NCBI GenBank assembly: GCA_039707465.1
Contig: CM077644.1
Span: 146,328,962 to 146,392,961, forward strand
Length of the DNA stretch: 64,000 nucleotides
Reading direction: 5' to 3'
DNA from: Rhabdophis nuchalis
Taxonomy: Eukaryota > Chordata > Lepidosauria > Squamata > Natricidae
Shown: piece by piece, positions 10,926 to 19,276 of the stretch
How the letters are laid out: every line of letters starts with the position of its first letter
How positions within the stretch are numbered: position 1 is the first letter of the stretch
Notes under the pieces: generated by a model
Seen by the model: the letters and a program-made list of their open reading frames with translations, nothing else
Databases searched by the model: none
Told to the model about the DNA's origin: nothing
Position numbers and translations under genes: made by a program

Positions 10926-11928
10926 AATGAATGACTCTCTATGAAAGTTGAAGCTATCTCATGTAATTAGCCAAACTATAATATTAGATGAGTGAAAATA
11001 TTATTGGAGTTTCAGAACTAAACTTGGACATCATCATATCATCAACTAATGGTTGCTATGTTCATCTTTCTTTCTCTTTTTGCCTGTCCAAGCTTGTGAC
11101 AAAAACGGCCCCTAGAGACAGAGTTCATCTGTAGCCATAAAGCTGTCCACACAGCTTGAGGCTTATCTTTCATAATGACATACTGCCTACCCTGTTAAGA
11201 CTTCCATGATCAAACTGTTATCTACCCCATGCTGTCATTAATCAAGATGACATGAAAGACCAACACAAGGATTTAAAACATGGAACTGCTGGTTTATATG
11301 GTCGAGCCTGTCATTTTTAATTAACCTGATAACTTTGGTCTCTATTCCTAAAGGCGAAGGGAGAAACTAGATACATTTTTTTTAAAAGAAGCAGATGTAA
11401 GAGACAGAGTGTCCATCAAGGAAAAAAGCCAGCTGGAAGGATTGAATAGATAGCTGTTGGCTTGCTAGTCTTCAGCCTGCAAAAACATCTGGGTACACAG
11501 AAATAAACCACAATAAATTGATATAAAAGTGCTATAAGAATAAGATCAAGTAGAATGTTTATTACATGTGTGAAAGATTAATCAACCTACTAGCATGTTT
11601 TCCAAAGATGGTAATATGAAAGAGACAAGTAAATGTTAGGAGAAAGGTAGTGGAAAGTATACAGTCTGCTCTGAGGAAGCTCATGTTGTTATGTGAAAGC
11701 CTCAAATGATTCACATAAAACAGGTACAATATGAGCAGCATTGTGGTTACAGAGGAACGCCTATGGAGTTTCATATTTTTTCCTATGCAAGGCAAAATGT
11801 AGTTCTTCTCTTTTTTCATGTTTTGTTTGTTTGATTTATATTACTTTCCATTTCCACCGAACAGTGTGGCATCAGAGTTTTAAACAATCAAAATTCACAT
11901 ACTTGTTGTAATATTCATCACAATACTA
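10926..11928. other. Unassigned DNA
   Basis: Nothing supported. The 85-codon minus ORF at 11562-11819 has no recognisable motif. Confidence 0.5.
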
Positions 11929-12301
11929 TCTATATAAATAAAAATGTAAAATAGTTTGTACGAATCCACTAATCTCAAAAACTACTGGACCGATTTACAC
12001 CAAACTTTTACACAATGTAGCCAAGGACTTCCGATAATAGAATAGCTACTCATTTTGTGCCTAGCACGCGTGTGTCGTGTGCAAGTTACACACAAATAAA
12101 AAGTACGCACTGAAATGTGTTTTCACTTCCCTATAGCCACGCCCATTAAACTGCTTTTCAACTGTCATATGGCAGCCTCTTAGGGCCAAAAAGGCACAGA
12201 GGATAGCAAACTCCCAGGTGGCCCATAGAGAGAGGGGGGGGGAAGAAATACTGCTCAAGACTGTTCTCTGAGGTAAAAACATGGAGGCAGGGAGCTGCTT
12301 T

Positions 12302-12331
12302 AAACTGTTTAATACGAACTGAACCAAACTG
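12302..12331. repeat. L1 target-site duplication, left copy
   Basis: Thirty bases starting AAACTGTTTAATA are repeated at 14509-14538 with a single C/T difference. They bracket the L1 fragment exactly. The length is at the long end for L1 target-primed insertion, and the near identity points to a recent event. Confidence 0.9.
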
Positions 12332-14226
12332 ATAAAATAGGCATAGTATCATTAGATATTTTTAAAGCCTTTGATTCTGTACAATGGGAAACTATTAAAG
12401 TAATTATTGAGGCATTAGGCTTCGGTAATAGGTTTATACATGTTATTTCAAAACTGTATCAAAAAAGTAGTGCAAAAGTGAAGGTGAATGGAACAATGAC
12501 AGGAGAGATTAAATTGGAAGCAGGTACGAGACAGGGATGTCCCTTGTCCCCAACATTATTTTTATTAATTATGGAAGTTTTGACTAAATTGATAGAAAAA
12601 GATGAAGAATTGGAAGGGTACAAGAGATATAAGATAAATTTGTACGCGGATGATACCTTGATTATTTTGAAAGATATAGAGAAAGATTTGAAGAGGATAA
12701 ATAAACATTTGAAAGAATTTGAAGAAATGACAGGTTTAAAGGTAAATTGGTCAAAATCTGAATTATTAATGAACAAAAATGATAAGGAGTGGGAGAGCAT
12801 GCAAGAACTATTTGGGATAAGAATTAAAAATACATTGAAATATTTGGGAATAACAATTTCACTTAAAGTTAGAGAATTGAAAAAAATTAATTATGATGTG
12901 ATGTTGAATGAAGTAGAGAAGAAGATAGATAAATATAAAGAGATAAAGTTGTCTTGGTTTGGCAGAATTGCAATGTGTAAGATGATGCTGTTACCAAAGT
13001 TTAATTTTTTATTTGAGATGCTACCATTAAATTTGACAGAGAAGGATATGGAAGGATATCAGAAGAAATTAGATAAATTTTGCAATGGTGGGAAAAGACC
13101 TAGATTAATGAAGAAAATGTGGTATCAAAATCAAAAGGAAGGTGGATTGGGAATTCCCAATCTACTTAATTATTATTGGGCCTATAATATTCGAACTGTA
13201 ATAAAAATACTTAAAGGAGGAGACGGTCATTGGGGAGATCTAGAGTTAAAGGATATTAAGAGATTTGGCCCTACATGGTTTTTAGATAAAATAAAAACAA
13301 AAAAGGCAATTAACAGTTATTGGTTAAAGGGATTGAGTAAAATTTGGAATAAATTTGTTAAAATATTGATTCCGGATATATCCTTCTTGAGGAAGACACT
13401 TGGAAGTTGGCCGATTAAAACAAATATAAGTCGAGATAAAGTAATTGAGGATGAAAATATAGGAAGTATAGTAAATTGGTTAAGAGCATTAGAAATTGAG
13501 AGCAGAAAAAAAGAAATAATTGAAAAATTGGAGCTGAATTGGTTTGAAAAAATACAGGTAGAAAAATGGTCTACGGAAGTAAGGGGAACATGTAAAATAG
13601 GCAGAAGTAAAACTGAATTTGAAAGTTTAGTATCTCAAATTATCAAGGATGAAATTGGGTTAAAGGGACTCGTTAGTAAGATATATAAGATTATAAACTT
13701 TGATGGAAATCCACAAATGGTAATGAAGACGAATTGGGAGGAAGAATTTAAGATTAAAATATTAGACTTGGATTGGAATGTGAATTGGAAAAGTCGAATT
13801 ATGAGGATTATGTCTATAAGGATTAAAGAGCACAACTTTAAGGTTGTTTGGAAATGGTATTGGACTCCATTAAGGTTATCATTGATGGATAAAAAAATCA
13901 GTAATAAATGTTGGAGATGTAATATGGAAGTGGGAACTTATGAACATATGTGGTATAAATGTGAAAAAATTAAAACGTTTTGGCAACAACTGGAGGAAAT
14001 GATGTTTGAAATGATGAAGAAAAGAATAACTTTGAGATCAGAAACTATATTATTACTGATAATTAAGGAATTAGAATTAACAAAATATGAGAAAGAACTG
14101 ATTAGAATTATGATTATAATGGGTAGAATTATAATAGCAAGATACTGGAAAATAGAGGTAAATATTAAAATAGAAGAGTGGTATTGTGAAATGTGGAAAT
14201 TAGCTTTAAATGATAAAATGACGTGA
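12331..14226 (+). CDS. L1 ORF2 fragment: reverse transcriptase palm to C-terminal zinc knuckle
   Basis: An uninterrupted frame enters from the element's truncated 5' edge; the first ATG is 12478, giving 582 codons, but the homology starts 49 codons earlier. Upstream of that ATG stand VSLDIFKAFDSVQW (RT motif A). Then come GTRQGCPLSPTLF (motif B) at about residues 17-29 and LYADDTLII (motif C, catalytic YADD) at about 55-63, counted from that ATG. Near residue 480 there is a C-x2-C-x8-H-x4-C cluster (CWRCNMEVGTYEHMWYKC), the C-terminal knuckle of L1 ORF2. The endonuclease is missing, so the product could not complete retrotransposition. That nearly 1.9 kb is free of stops supports recent insertion rather than selection. 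Confidence 0.9.
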   Translation, partial: DKIGIVSLDIFKAFDSVQWETIKVIIEALGFGNRFIHVISKLYQKSSAKVKVNGTMTGEIKLEAGTRQGCPLSPTLFLLIMEVLTKLIEKDEELEGYKRYKINLYADDTLIILKDIEKDLKRINKHLKEFEEMTGLKVNWSKSELLMNKNDKEWESMQELFGIRIKNTLKYLGITISLKVRELKKINYDVMLNEVEKKIDKYKEIKLSWFGRIAMCKMMLLPKFNFLFEMLPLNLTEKDMEGYQKKLDKFCNGGKRPRLMKKMWYQNQKEGGLGIPNLLNYYWAYNIRTVIKILKGGDGHWGDLELKDIKRFGPTWFLDKIKTKKAINSYWLKGLSKIWNKFVKILIPDISFLRKTLGSWPIKTNISRDKVIEDENIGSIVNWLRALEIESRKKEIIEKLELNWFEKIQVEKWSTEVRGTCKIGRSKTEFESLVSQIIKDEIGLKGLVSKIYKIINFDGNPQMVMKTNWEEEFKIKILDLDWNVNWKSRIMRIMSIRIKEHNFKVVWKWYWTPLRLSLMDKKISNKCWRCNMEVGTYEHMWYKCEKIKTFWQQLEEMMFEMMKKRITLRSETILLLIIKELELTKYEKELIRIMIIMGRIIIARYWKIEVNIKIEEWYCEMWKLALNDKMT

Positions 14227-14508
14227 TATTAAATTTAGAGAGGGGGTCTATAAAAAAGACATTTTCTGGAAGATTTGGAAGCCATTTGTGGACTATGCAC
14301 TTGGAACTTTGGATGCCTCGACACCTGTACCCAGAGAACGCGGATTTTGGAGATCCTAAAGATAATTGAAGATATCCGAAGAACCAACTCTTCCTTTCGT
14401 TTTGTATAGCACTGGGTGGAATATTGTAAAAAAAAAAAAAGTAAATTTCATGTTCATATGTATAACTTGTGGAAATTATAAATAAAATATATAAAAAAAA
14501 TAAAAAAT
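12332..14508 (+). mobile_element. 5'-truncated L1 LINE
   Basis: The element begins inside ORF2 at RT motif A, runs through the stop at 14226, a 3' UTR with a polyadenylation signal AATAAA at 14481 and an A-rich tail, and ends at the second target duplication. It lacks 5' UTR, ORF1, endonuclease and the RT fingers. It sits inside the Helitron-like element and so is younger than it. Confidence 0.92.
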
Positions 14509-14538
14509 AAACTGTTTAATATGAACTGAACCAAACTG
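14509..14538. repeat. L1 target-site duplication, right copy
   Basis: Matches 12302-12331 over 30 bases except one C-to-T change. Confidence 0.9.
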
Positions 14539-14565
14539 TAACAAAGAACCACCCATCTGACAGCA

Positions 14566-14911
14566 AATACAGTTTAATAAAAGAGGGACTAGGGGAGACA
14601 TGATAACAGCCTTCCAATATCTCAGGGGTTGCCCCAAAGAAGAGGGAGTCAAGCTATTCACCAAGGCACCTGAGGGCAGAACAAGAAGCAATGGGTGGAA
14701 ACTAATCAAGGAGAGAAGCAACCGAGAACTGAGGGGAAATTTCCTGGCAGTGAGAACTTTTAACCAGTGGAACAGCTTGCCACCAGAAGTTATGGATGCC
14801 CCAACACTGGATGTGTTTTTAAGAAGAGACTGGAAAATCATTTGTCTGACACGGTATAGGGTCTCCTGCTTGAGCAGCGGGGTTGGACTAGATGACCTCC
14901 AAGATCCCTTC
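14566..14911 (+). mobile_element. CR1 LINE 3' segment, copy A
   Basis: Encodes RGDMITAFQYLRGCPKEEG, APEGRTRSNGWKLIKERSN and NQWNSLPPEV, the CR1 ORF2 C-terminus, then the 3' UTR 'ggttggactagatgacctcc'. It begins at 'cagtttaataaaagaggg', the same edge as copy C at 15237, and ends abruptly before the usual tail, where copy B begins. Confidence 0.85.
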
Positions 14912-15190
14912 CACCTCTCCAAAGCACCTGATGGCAGAACAAGAAGCAATGGGTGGAAACTAATCAAGGAGAGAAGCAACCTAGAACTGAGGGGAAATTT
15001 CCTGGCAGTGAGAACTATTAACCAGGGGAACAGCTTGCCACCATAAGTTATGGATGCCCCAACACTGGATGTGTTTTTAAGAAGAGACTAGAAAACCATT
15101 TGTCTGACACGGTATAGGGTCTCCTGCTTGAGCAGCAGGGTTGGACTAGATGACCTCCAAGGTCCCTTCCAACTCTGCTATTGTATTATT
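14912..15190 (+). mobile_element. CR1 LINE 3' segment, copy B
   Basis: It starts mid-element at 'tccaaagcacctgatggcag', repeats the same coding blocks as copy A and reaches the true 3' tail with 'ccaactctgctattgtatta'. The A/B join is in phase with the element, so it looks like an unequal exchange or tandem duplication of one insertion. A stop replaces the codon after NSLPP. Confidence 0.8.
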
Positions 15191-15236
15191 GTATTACAGT
15201 AGGTAGGTAGATAGGGGAATAGAGAGACAGGGAGAA

Positions 15237-15905
15237 ATACAGTTTAATAAAAGAGGGACGGGTAGACAGGATAGCAGCCTTCCAATATCTCACAGGTTGC
15301 CACAAAGAAGAGGGAGTCAAGCTATTCTCCAAAGCACCTGAGGGCAGAACAAGAAGCAATGGGTGGAAACTAATCAAGGAGAGAAGCAACTTAGAACTGA
15401 GGAGAAATTTCCTGACAGTTAGAACAATTAATCAGTGGAACAGCTTGCCTCCAGAAGTTGTGAATGCCCCAACACTGGAAGTCTTCAAGAAGATGTTGGA
15501 TAGCCATTTGTCTGAAATGGTATAGGGCAGTGATGGCTAACTTTTTTTGGCTCACGTGCCAAAAGCAGGGGGAGTGCAGGGGTGATGTGCACAGGTGTGC
15601 CACATCCATAATGCTATGTGCATGACCCCCTGCATTTGGCATGCTTTTTACATCATCCCCAGGCTCCAGAGGCTTTATAGGAGCCTGGGGAGGGTGAAAA
15701 CAGCCTTCCCCCACCTCCAGAGGGCAAAAAACAGCCTCAAAAGAAGGCCTAAATCAGCTGGCCTGGGCACACATACACACTGAAGCTGACAGGGCAATGC
15801 CTCGCGTGGCCTAAGAAATGGTTCCGTGTGCCACCTGTGGCACCTGTGCCATAGGTTCGCCATCATGGGTATAGGGCTTCCTGCCTAGGCAGGGAGTTGG
15901 ACTAT
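15237..15905 (+). mobile_element. CR1 LINE 3' segment, copy C, split by a hAT MITE
   Basis: CR1 sequence runs from 15237 to 15527 and resumes at 15869 with 'gtatagggcttcctgcctag'. Its 5' edge repeats that of copy A. The gap is filled by the hAT element 15528-15868. Confidence 0.8.
15528..15868. mobile_element. hAT MITE, CAGTGATGGC family, inside CR1
   Basis: Ends are CAGTGATGGCTAAC and GTTCGCCATCATGG. GTATAGGG occurs on both sides (15520-15527, 15869-15876). The host CR1 reads through perfectly once element and one duplicate are set aside. Related copies are 29986-30417 and 45361-45740. Confidence 0.85.
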
Positions 15906-15959
15906 CCCAAGGGATAGATAGAGAGGGAGAAATAAGGTAGGTAGGTAGGTAGGTAGGTG

Positions 15960-15994
<35 letters not shown>

Positions 15995-16478
15995 GCAAAG
16001 AAAGAAAGGAAGGAAGGAAGAAAGAAAGAAAGACAGTAGGTAGGTAGGTGGATAGATAGGGAGAAATGCGGTAGGTAGGTAGGTGGATAGATAGATAGAT
16101 AGATAGATAGATGCAAAGAAAGAAAGAAAGGAAGGAAGGAAGGAAGGAAGGAAGGAAGAAAGAAAGAAAGAAAGACAATAGGTAGGTAGGTAGGTAGAGG
16201 GAGAAAGGAAGAAATATAGTAGGTAGGTAGGTGGATAGATAGGGAGAAATGCGGTAGGTAGGTAGGTAGGTAGGTAGGTACGTAGGTAGGGGGATGGATA
16301 GATAGAGAGGGAGAAATACAGTAGATAGGTAGGTAGAGGCATAGACAGAGAGGGAGAAATACTGTAAGTAGGTAGGTAGATAGAGGGAGAAAGAAAGAAA
16401 TACAGTAGGTAGGTAGGTAGAGGGATAGATAGATAGAGAGGGAGAAATACAGTAGGTAGGTAGGTTGGGGCTTATATG
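15906..16478. repeat. Compound tetranucleotide array (GGTA/GATA/GAAA/GGAA)
   Basis: Blocks of GTAG, ATAG, AAGA and AAGG alternate, separated by a recurring 'gagagggagaaatacagtag' phrase. The phrase returns at least six times, giving a higher-order unit of roughly 60-130 bases with variable internal tetranucleotide counts. The long open frames on the minus strand (Ser/Leu/Tyr/Pro-rich) are by-products of this. Confidence 0.9.
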
Positions 16479-16576
16479 GTGGTTGTGTGTATGTGTGCAG
16501 GTGTAGATCTACACACAGATTGGTTGGCCATTTAACCAGACTGGGCCACAGCAACGCGTGGCCGGGTATAGCTAGT

Positions 16577-16596
16577 TAATAATATAACTGTATATT
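16577..16596. repeat. 20-base duplication left of HAL1-like element
   Basis: TAATAATATAACTGTATATT is repeated exactly at 24222-24241. It directly follows the Helitron-like 3' end. Confidence 0.9.
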
Positions 16597-17218
16597 GACT
16601 TCCGGGTTGAGCGTCGGCTGTCGCAGACAGGCTTTTACGAGCTTGTCAATCCAGCTGCCTGTTAGAGGCGTTTTTATAAGATCGTAAATGTCTCGGATAC
16701 TCATAAATCCTTAGGAATTTATGGGTGAACTCACGCTGTCGGGTTGAGCCTCTTGTGTAACTCTCCAGAAGGTATACAGCCTCTGGAGAGCTAGCAAGAA
16801 GAGCCCCCCCCTTTTCAGCGCTTTAGTTCCAGGCGGCTGTATTCCTTCGCATTAGTGAAGCTAGACGGCCGTAATCAACTCTTTAAAATATGTTCCAGGC
16901 AATCCATCAAGAAAGACTATATTTCAAGCCTTCGTACTTCAAAGGAAACTAAAACGCAAGTAATTAAAGTTTGTGGTATATCTCTTAGAACAAAGGATTC
17001 AAGATGGCGTTAACTACCAGATGAATGAAACGAAACTTAGTTGCCTTGTCTAATTATTGATTTGTGGTTGGTCTCTGCTTAACCCCTGGCTGATAGCGGA
17101 CAGCTGTATGTGGAAAGGGGGAGCAAGCTATAATTACTGACTTATTTTGATATTTTGAAGAGGTTTTTTTTTTTTTTTTTCCTCTTCCTGAAAACTTGGA
17201 AAGCTTAAAAGCAAGGCA

Positions 17219-18304
17219 ATGGAACAAACTCGTGTAGTAACTCCCCAGGACTTTAAAGATTTGATGAACTTTATAGTTAATGAAAGCAGAGACCTCAAAA
17301 GAATGATCCAGGAGAAATATGAACAATTAGAAAAAAAAATGTTTGCAATGGCCAAGAGTCTGTCTGAAGTTATCATTAAAATTGATGGGAAAATCGAACA
17401 GCTGACCTCACAGGTGGAACTTAAAGCAAAGGAAACGGATTTGAAATTGGTGGAAATGGAGGGGAATATGCACAAATTGGACAAAGAGGTTATTATGTTA
17501 CAATTTTTTTTAATGGAAAAAGCCATTAGACTGAGAGGATTATCAGAAAATCCTAGAGAAGACTTAAGAAAAGTTTCTGCCGATGCTTTGGCTATATTAG
17601 TAAAAATGAATCCTGGTGAAATTTATGCTAAGATTGATAAAATTTACAGAGCAAACTCACGTATAGCATTACAAAGGCAACTACCGAGAGATGTTGTGAT
17701 ATATTTTACTGAGAGAAACCTCAGAAATGATATTCTGCAGAAGTCTTTTCACTCCTCTCTCCACATAGCTGGAAAACGGATTGGTGTCTTTAAGGAACTT
17801 CCATCAACTATCCTGAAGCTTAGAAGGGATTTTGGTTTTTTGGTGGCAGAGCTGAAGAAAAGAGGGATACAGTACAGGTGGGATGCTCCAATGGGTGTTA
17901 TATTCAGATATGAAGGGGCGCGGTATTGTTTGAATACTATAGATAAGGCAAGAGATTTTTATTATGAAATACTGAAGAAAAGTGCAACGCCCCCACGTAT
18001 ATCTATACCAACACTAGTAGATCTGGATGGTTCAGAACAAGATATTGAGATGGAGCAGAAACAATTTGGAAAAGAGATGGAAGAACATACTCAGTTGGAT
18101 TCCCCTGGGCTTTTTTTAAGCCCTACTCTGGAGGAAATGTCGAAGACTGCTATAGGGGGATCTGTTGGAATGCCAATACGTAAATCAGATGAGCAATGTG
18201 AAGCCAGGTCTAGCACCAGACAAATTGAGAAACCGCAGAAGCAGAGGAGGTCTCAATCTCGGCGAGTTAAGAAAGACAAAAGGATTAAAGGACGAAGCAA
18301 TTAA
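17219..18304 (+). CDS. L1 ORF1 protein (RNA-binding chaperone)
   Basis: 361 codons, uninterrupted. Residues about 1-95 are Glu/Lys/Leu-rich with heptad-like spacing, as in the coiled coil by which L1 ORF1p forms trimers. Residues about 96-165 (LQFFLMEKAIRLRGLSE and after) match the position of the RRM domain, and about 165-260 (DVVIYFTERNLRNDILQKS ... FGFLVAELKKRGIQYRWDAP) the C-terminal domain. A basic tail rich in Arg/Lys/Ser follows. ORF1p binds the element's RNA and acts as nucleic-acid chaperone in the ribonucleoprotein. The ATG follows a T-rich tract and no longer in-frame start is evident. There is no ORF2 behind it, so any movement would need RT supplied in trans. The intact frame suggests recent insertion. 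Confidence 0.85.
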   Translation: MEQTRVVTPQDFKDLMNFIVNESRDLKRMIQEKYEQLEKKMFAMAKSLSEVIIKIDGKIEQLTSQVELKAKETDLKLVEMEGNMHKLDKEVIMLQFFLMEKAIRLRGLSENPREDLRKVSADALAILVKMNPGEIYAKIDKIYRANSRIALQRQLPRDVVIYFTERNLRNDILQKSFHSSLHIAGKRIGVFKELPSTILKLRRDFGFLVAELKKRGIQYRWDAPMGVIFRYEGARYCLNTIDKARDFYYEILKKSATPPRISIPTLVDLDGSEQDIEMEQKQFGKEMEEHTQLDSPGLFLSPTLEEMSKTAIGGSVGMPIRKSDEQCEARSSTRQIEKPQKQRRSQSRRVKKDKRIKGRSN

Positions 18305-18990
18305 TCAATCTAGATAAAAATATACAGATCTCTGCAATGCTGGTCCTCTTGGATGTGGAAACTTTTTCAGGGTTGAAAACTGGAACCGGAGCATTTGCAG
18401 TGGATCTGGTTGTTACCCTATCACGATCTTGGAACTTTATAATCCTGATGAAAAGTCACTCGGGGGTTACCTATGTAAAGGGTTTTTTTCTTGTTATTTA
18501 TGGGGGCAGCTGCTTAAACTGGTATTACAAACAGCTATGGATGGAATGGAAGGAGACCTGAAGAGTTGGACTTATGAATATTGACGCGGAAAGGATTAAT
18601 ATTATGTTAGTGTTCTGGGAAAAAACTTGGGCCGAACTTTGAAATTTTCTTGCAATCTGCTGTATCCTTCTTGTGATAGGATCTGAAATTTTCCTATACC
18701 ATTTCTGTTTCCTTTGTGAAGAGAGAAGTAACTTTGCTTTTTTCAAATATTAGAGTAATCTTTACATTTTTTTTTGTGTTGTTAAGTGGGCAATTAAGCA
18801 AATGGAGAGGGGAAAAATAGTAAACCTTTTGAATCAGGAAGGATGTAAACTTGAGCTAGGATATATGGTTTAAGTTTTATAAGTGTTAGGTTATATGACA
18901 TGGTATTTAGATCTTAAGAATTATTTTCTATGTATTTTAATGTTTAACTAAAAGGGGGTGTTTATGTTGAGCTTGTTATAAGGTTTCTAA
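18305..18990 (+). other. Non-coding part of HAL1-like element after ORF1
   Basis: This is where an L1 ORF2 would start. The only frame (18337-18561) lacks the N-terminal endonuclease motifs of L1 ORF2 and stops after 74 codons. An A/T-rich stretch follows up to the L2 tail. Confidence 0.6.
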
Positions 18991-19276
18991 TGGATTAATA
19001 ATAATAATAATAATAATAATTTAATTTTATAACCCGCTCTCTCTCCCCAAGGGGACTCGAGGCGGGCCACAGGCAATTAAAAATACAAAGAACAAAATAC
19101 AGAATACAAACTACAAAATTAAAAGTGAATTAAATTATCCCTGCGCTAAAACCCATATGCTAAACTAAAAATTACCCCTAAAAACCCCTAACCTAAAAAG
19201 AGACTACCCAAGGCCGGCCAGGCGAAAAAAGTGTGTCTTTAATTTTAAGCGGAAGGAGCGGAGGTCCGTGGTTGTC

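Larger units (their letters stand above)
11929..16575 (+). mobile_element. Helitron-like element carrying nested insertions
   Basis: The 5' end is TCTATATAAATAAAAATG preceded by A, followed by 'aaaaactactggaccgattt', a motif typical of non-autonomous Helitrons of animals. The 3' end is 'ggccgggtatagCTAG' followed by T, which fits the TC...CTRR termini inserted between A and T. No Rep/helicase ORF is seen. Inside lie a truncated L1 (12332-14508), CR1 segments, a hAT MITE and a compound tetranucleotide array, which account for nearly all of the 4.6 kb. The pairing of these two ends as one element is an inference. Confidence 0.6.

Noticed and set aside
14476..15389. Minus-strand frames with LISFHPLLLVLPSGAL repeats
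   Set aside because: Antisense of the CR1 segments on the + strand.
15906..16478. CRISPR array
   Set aside because: Repeats are tetranucleotide blocks without unique spacers of constant length, and the DNA is vertebrate.
15811..16554. A 247-codon frame of Tyr/Leu/Pro/Thr repeats on the minus strand
   Set aside because: Product of the tetranucleotide array; no unique sequence.
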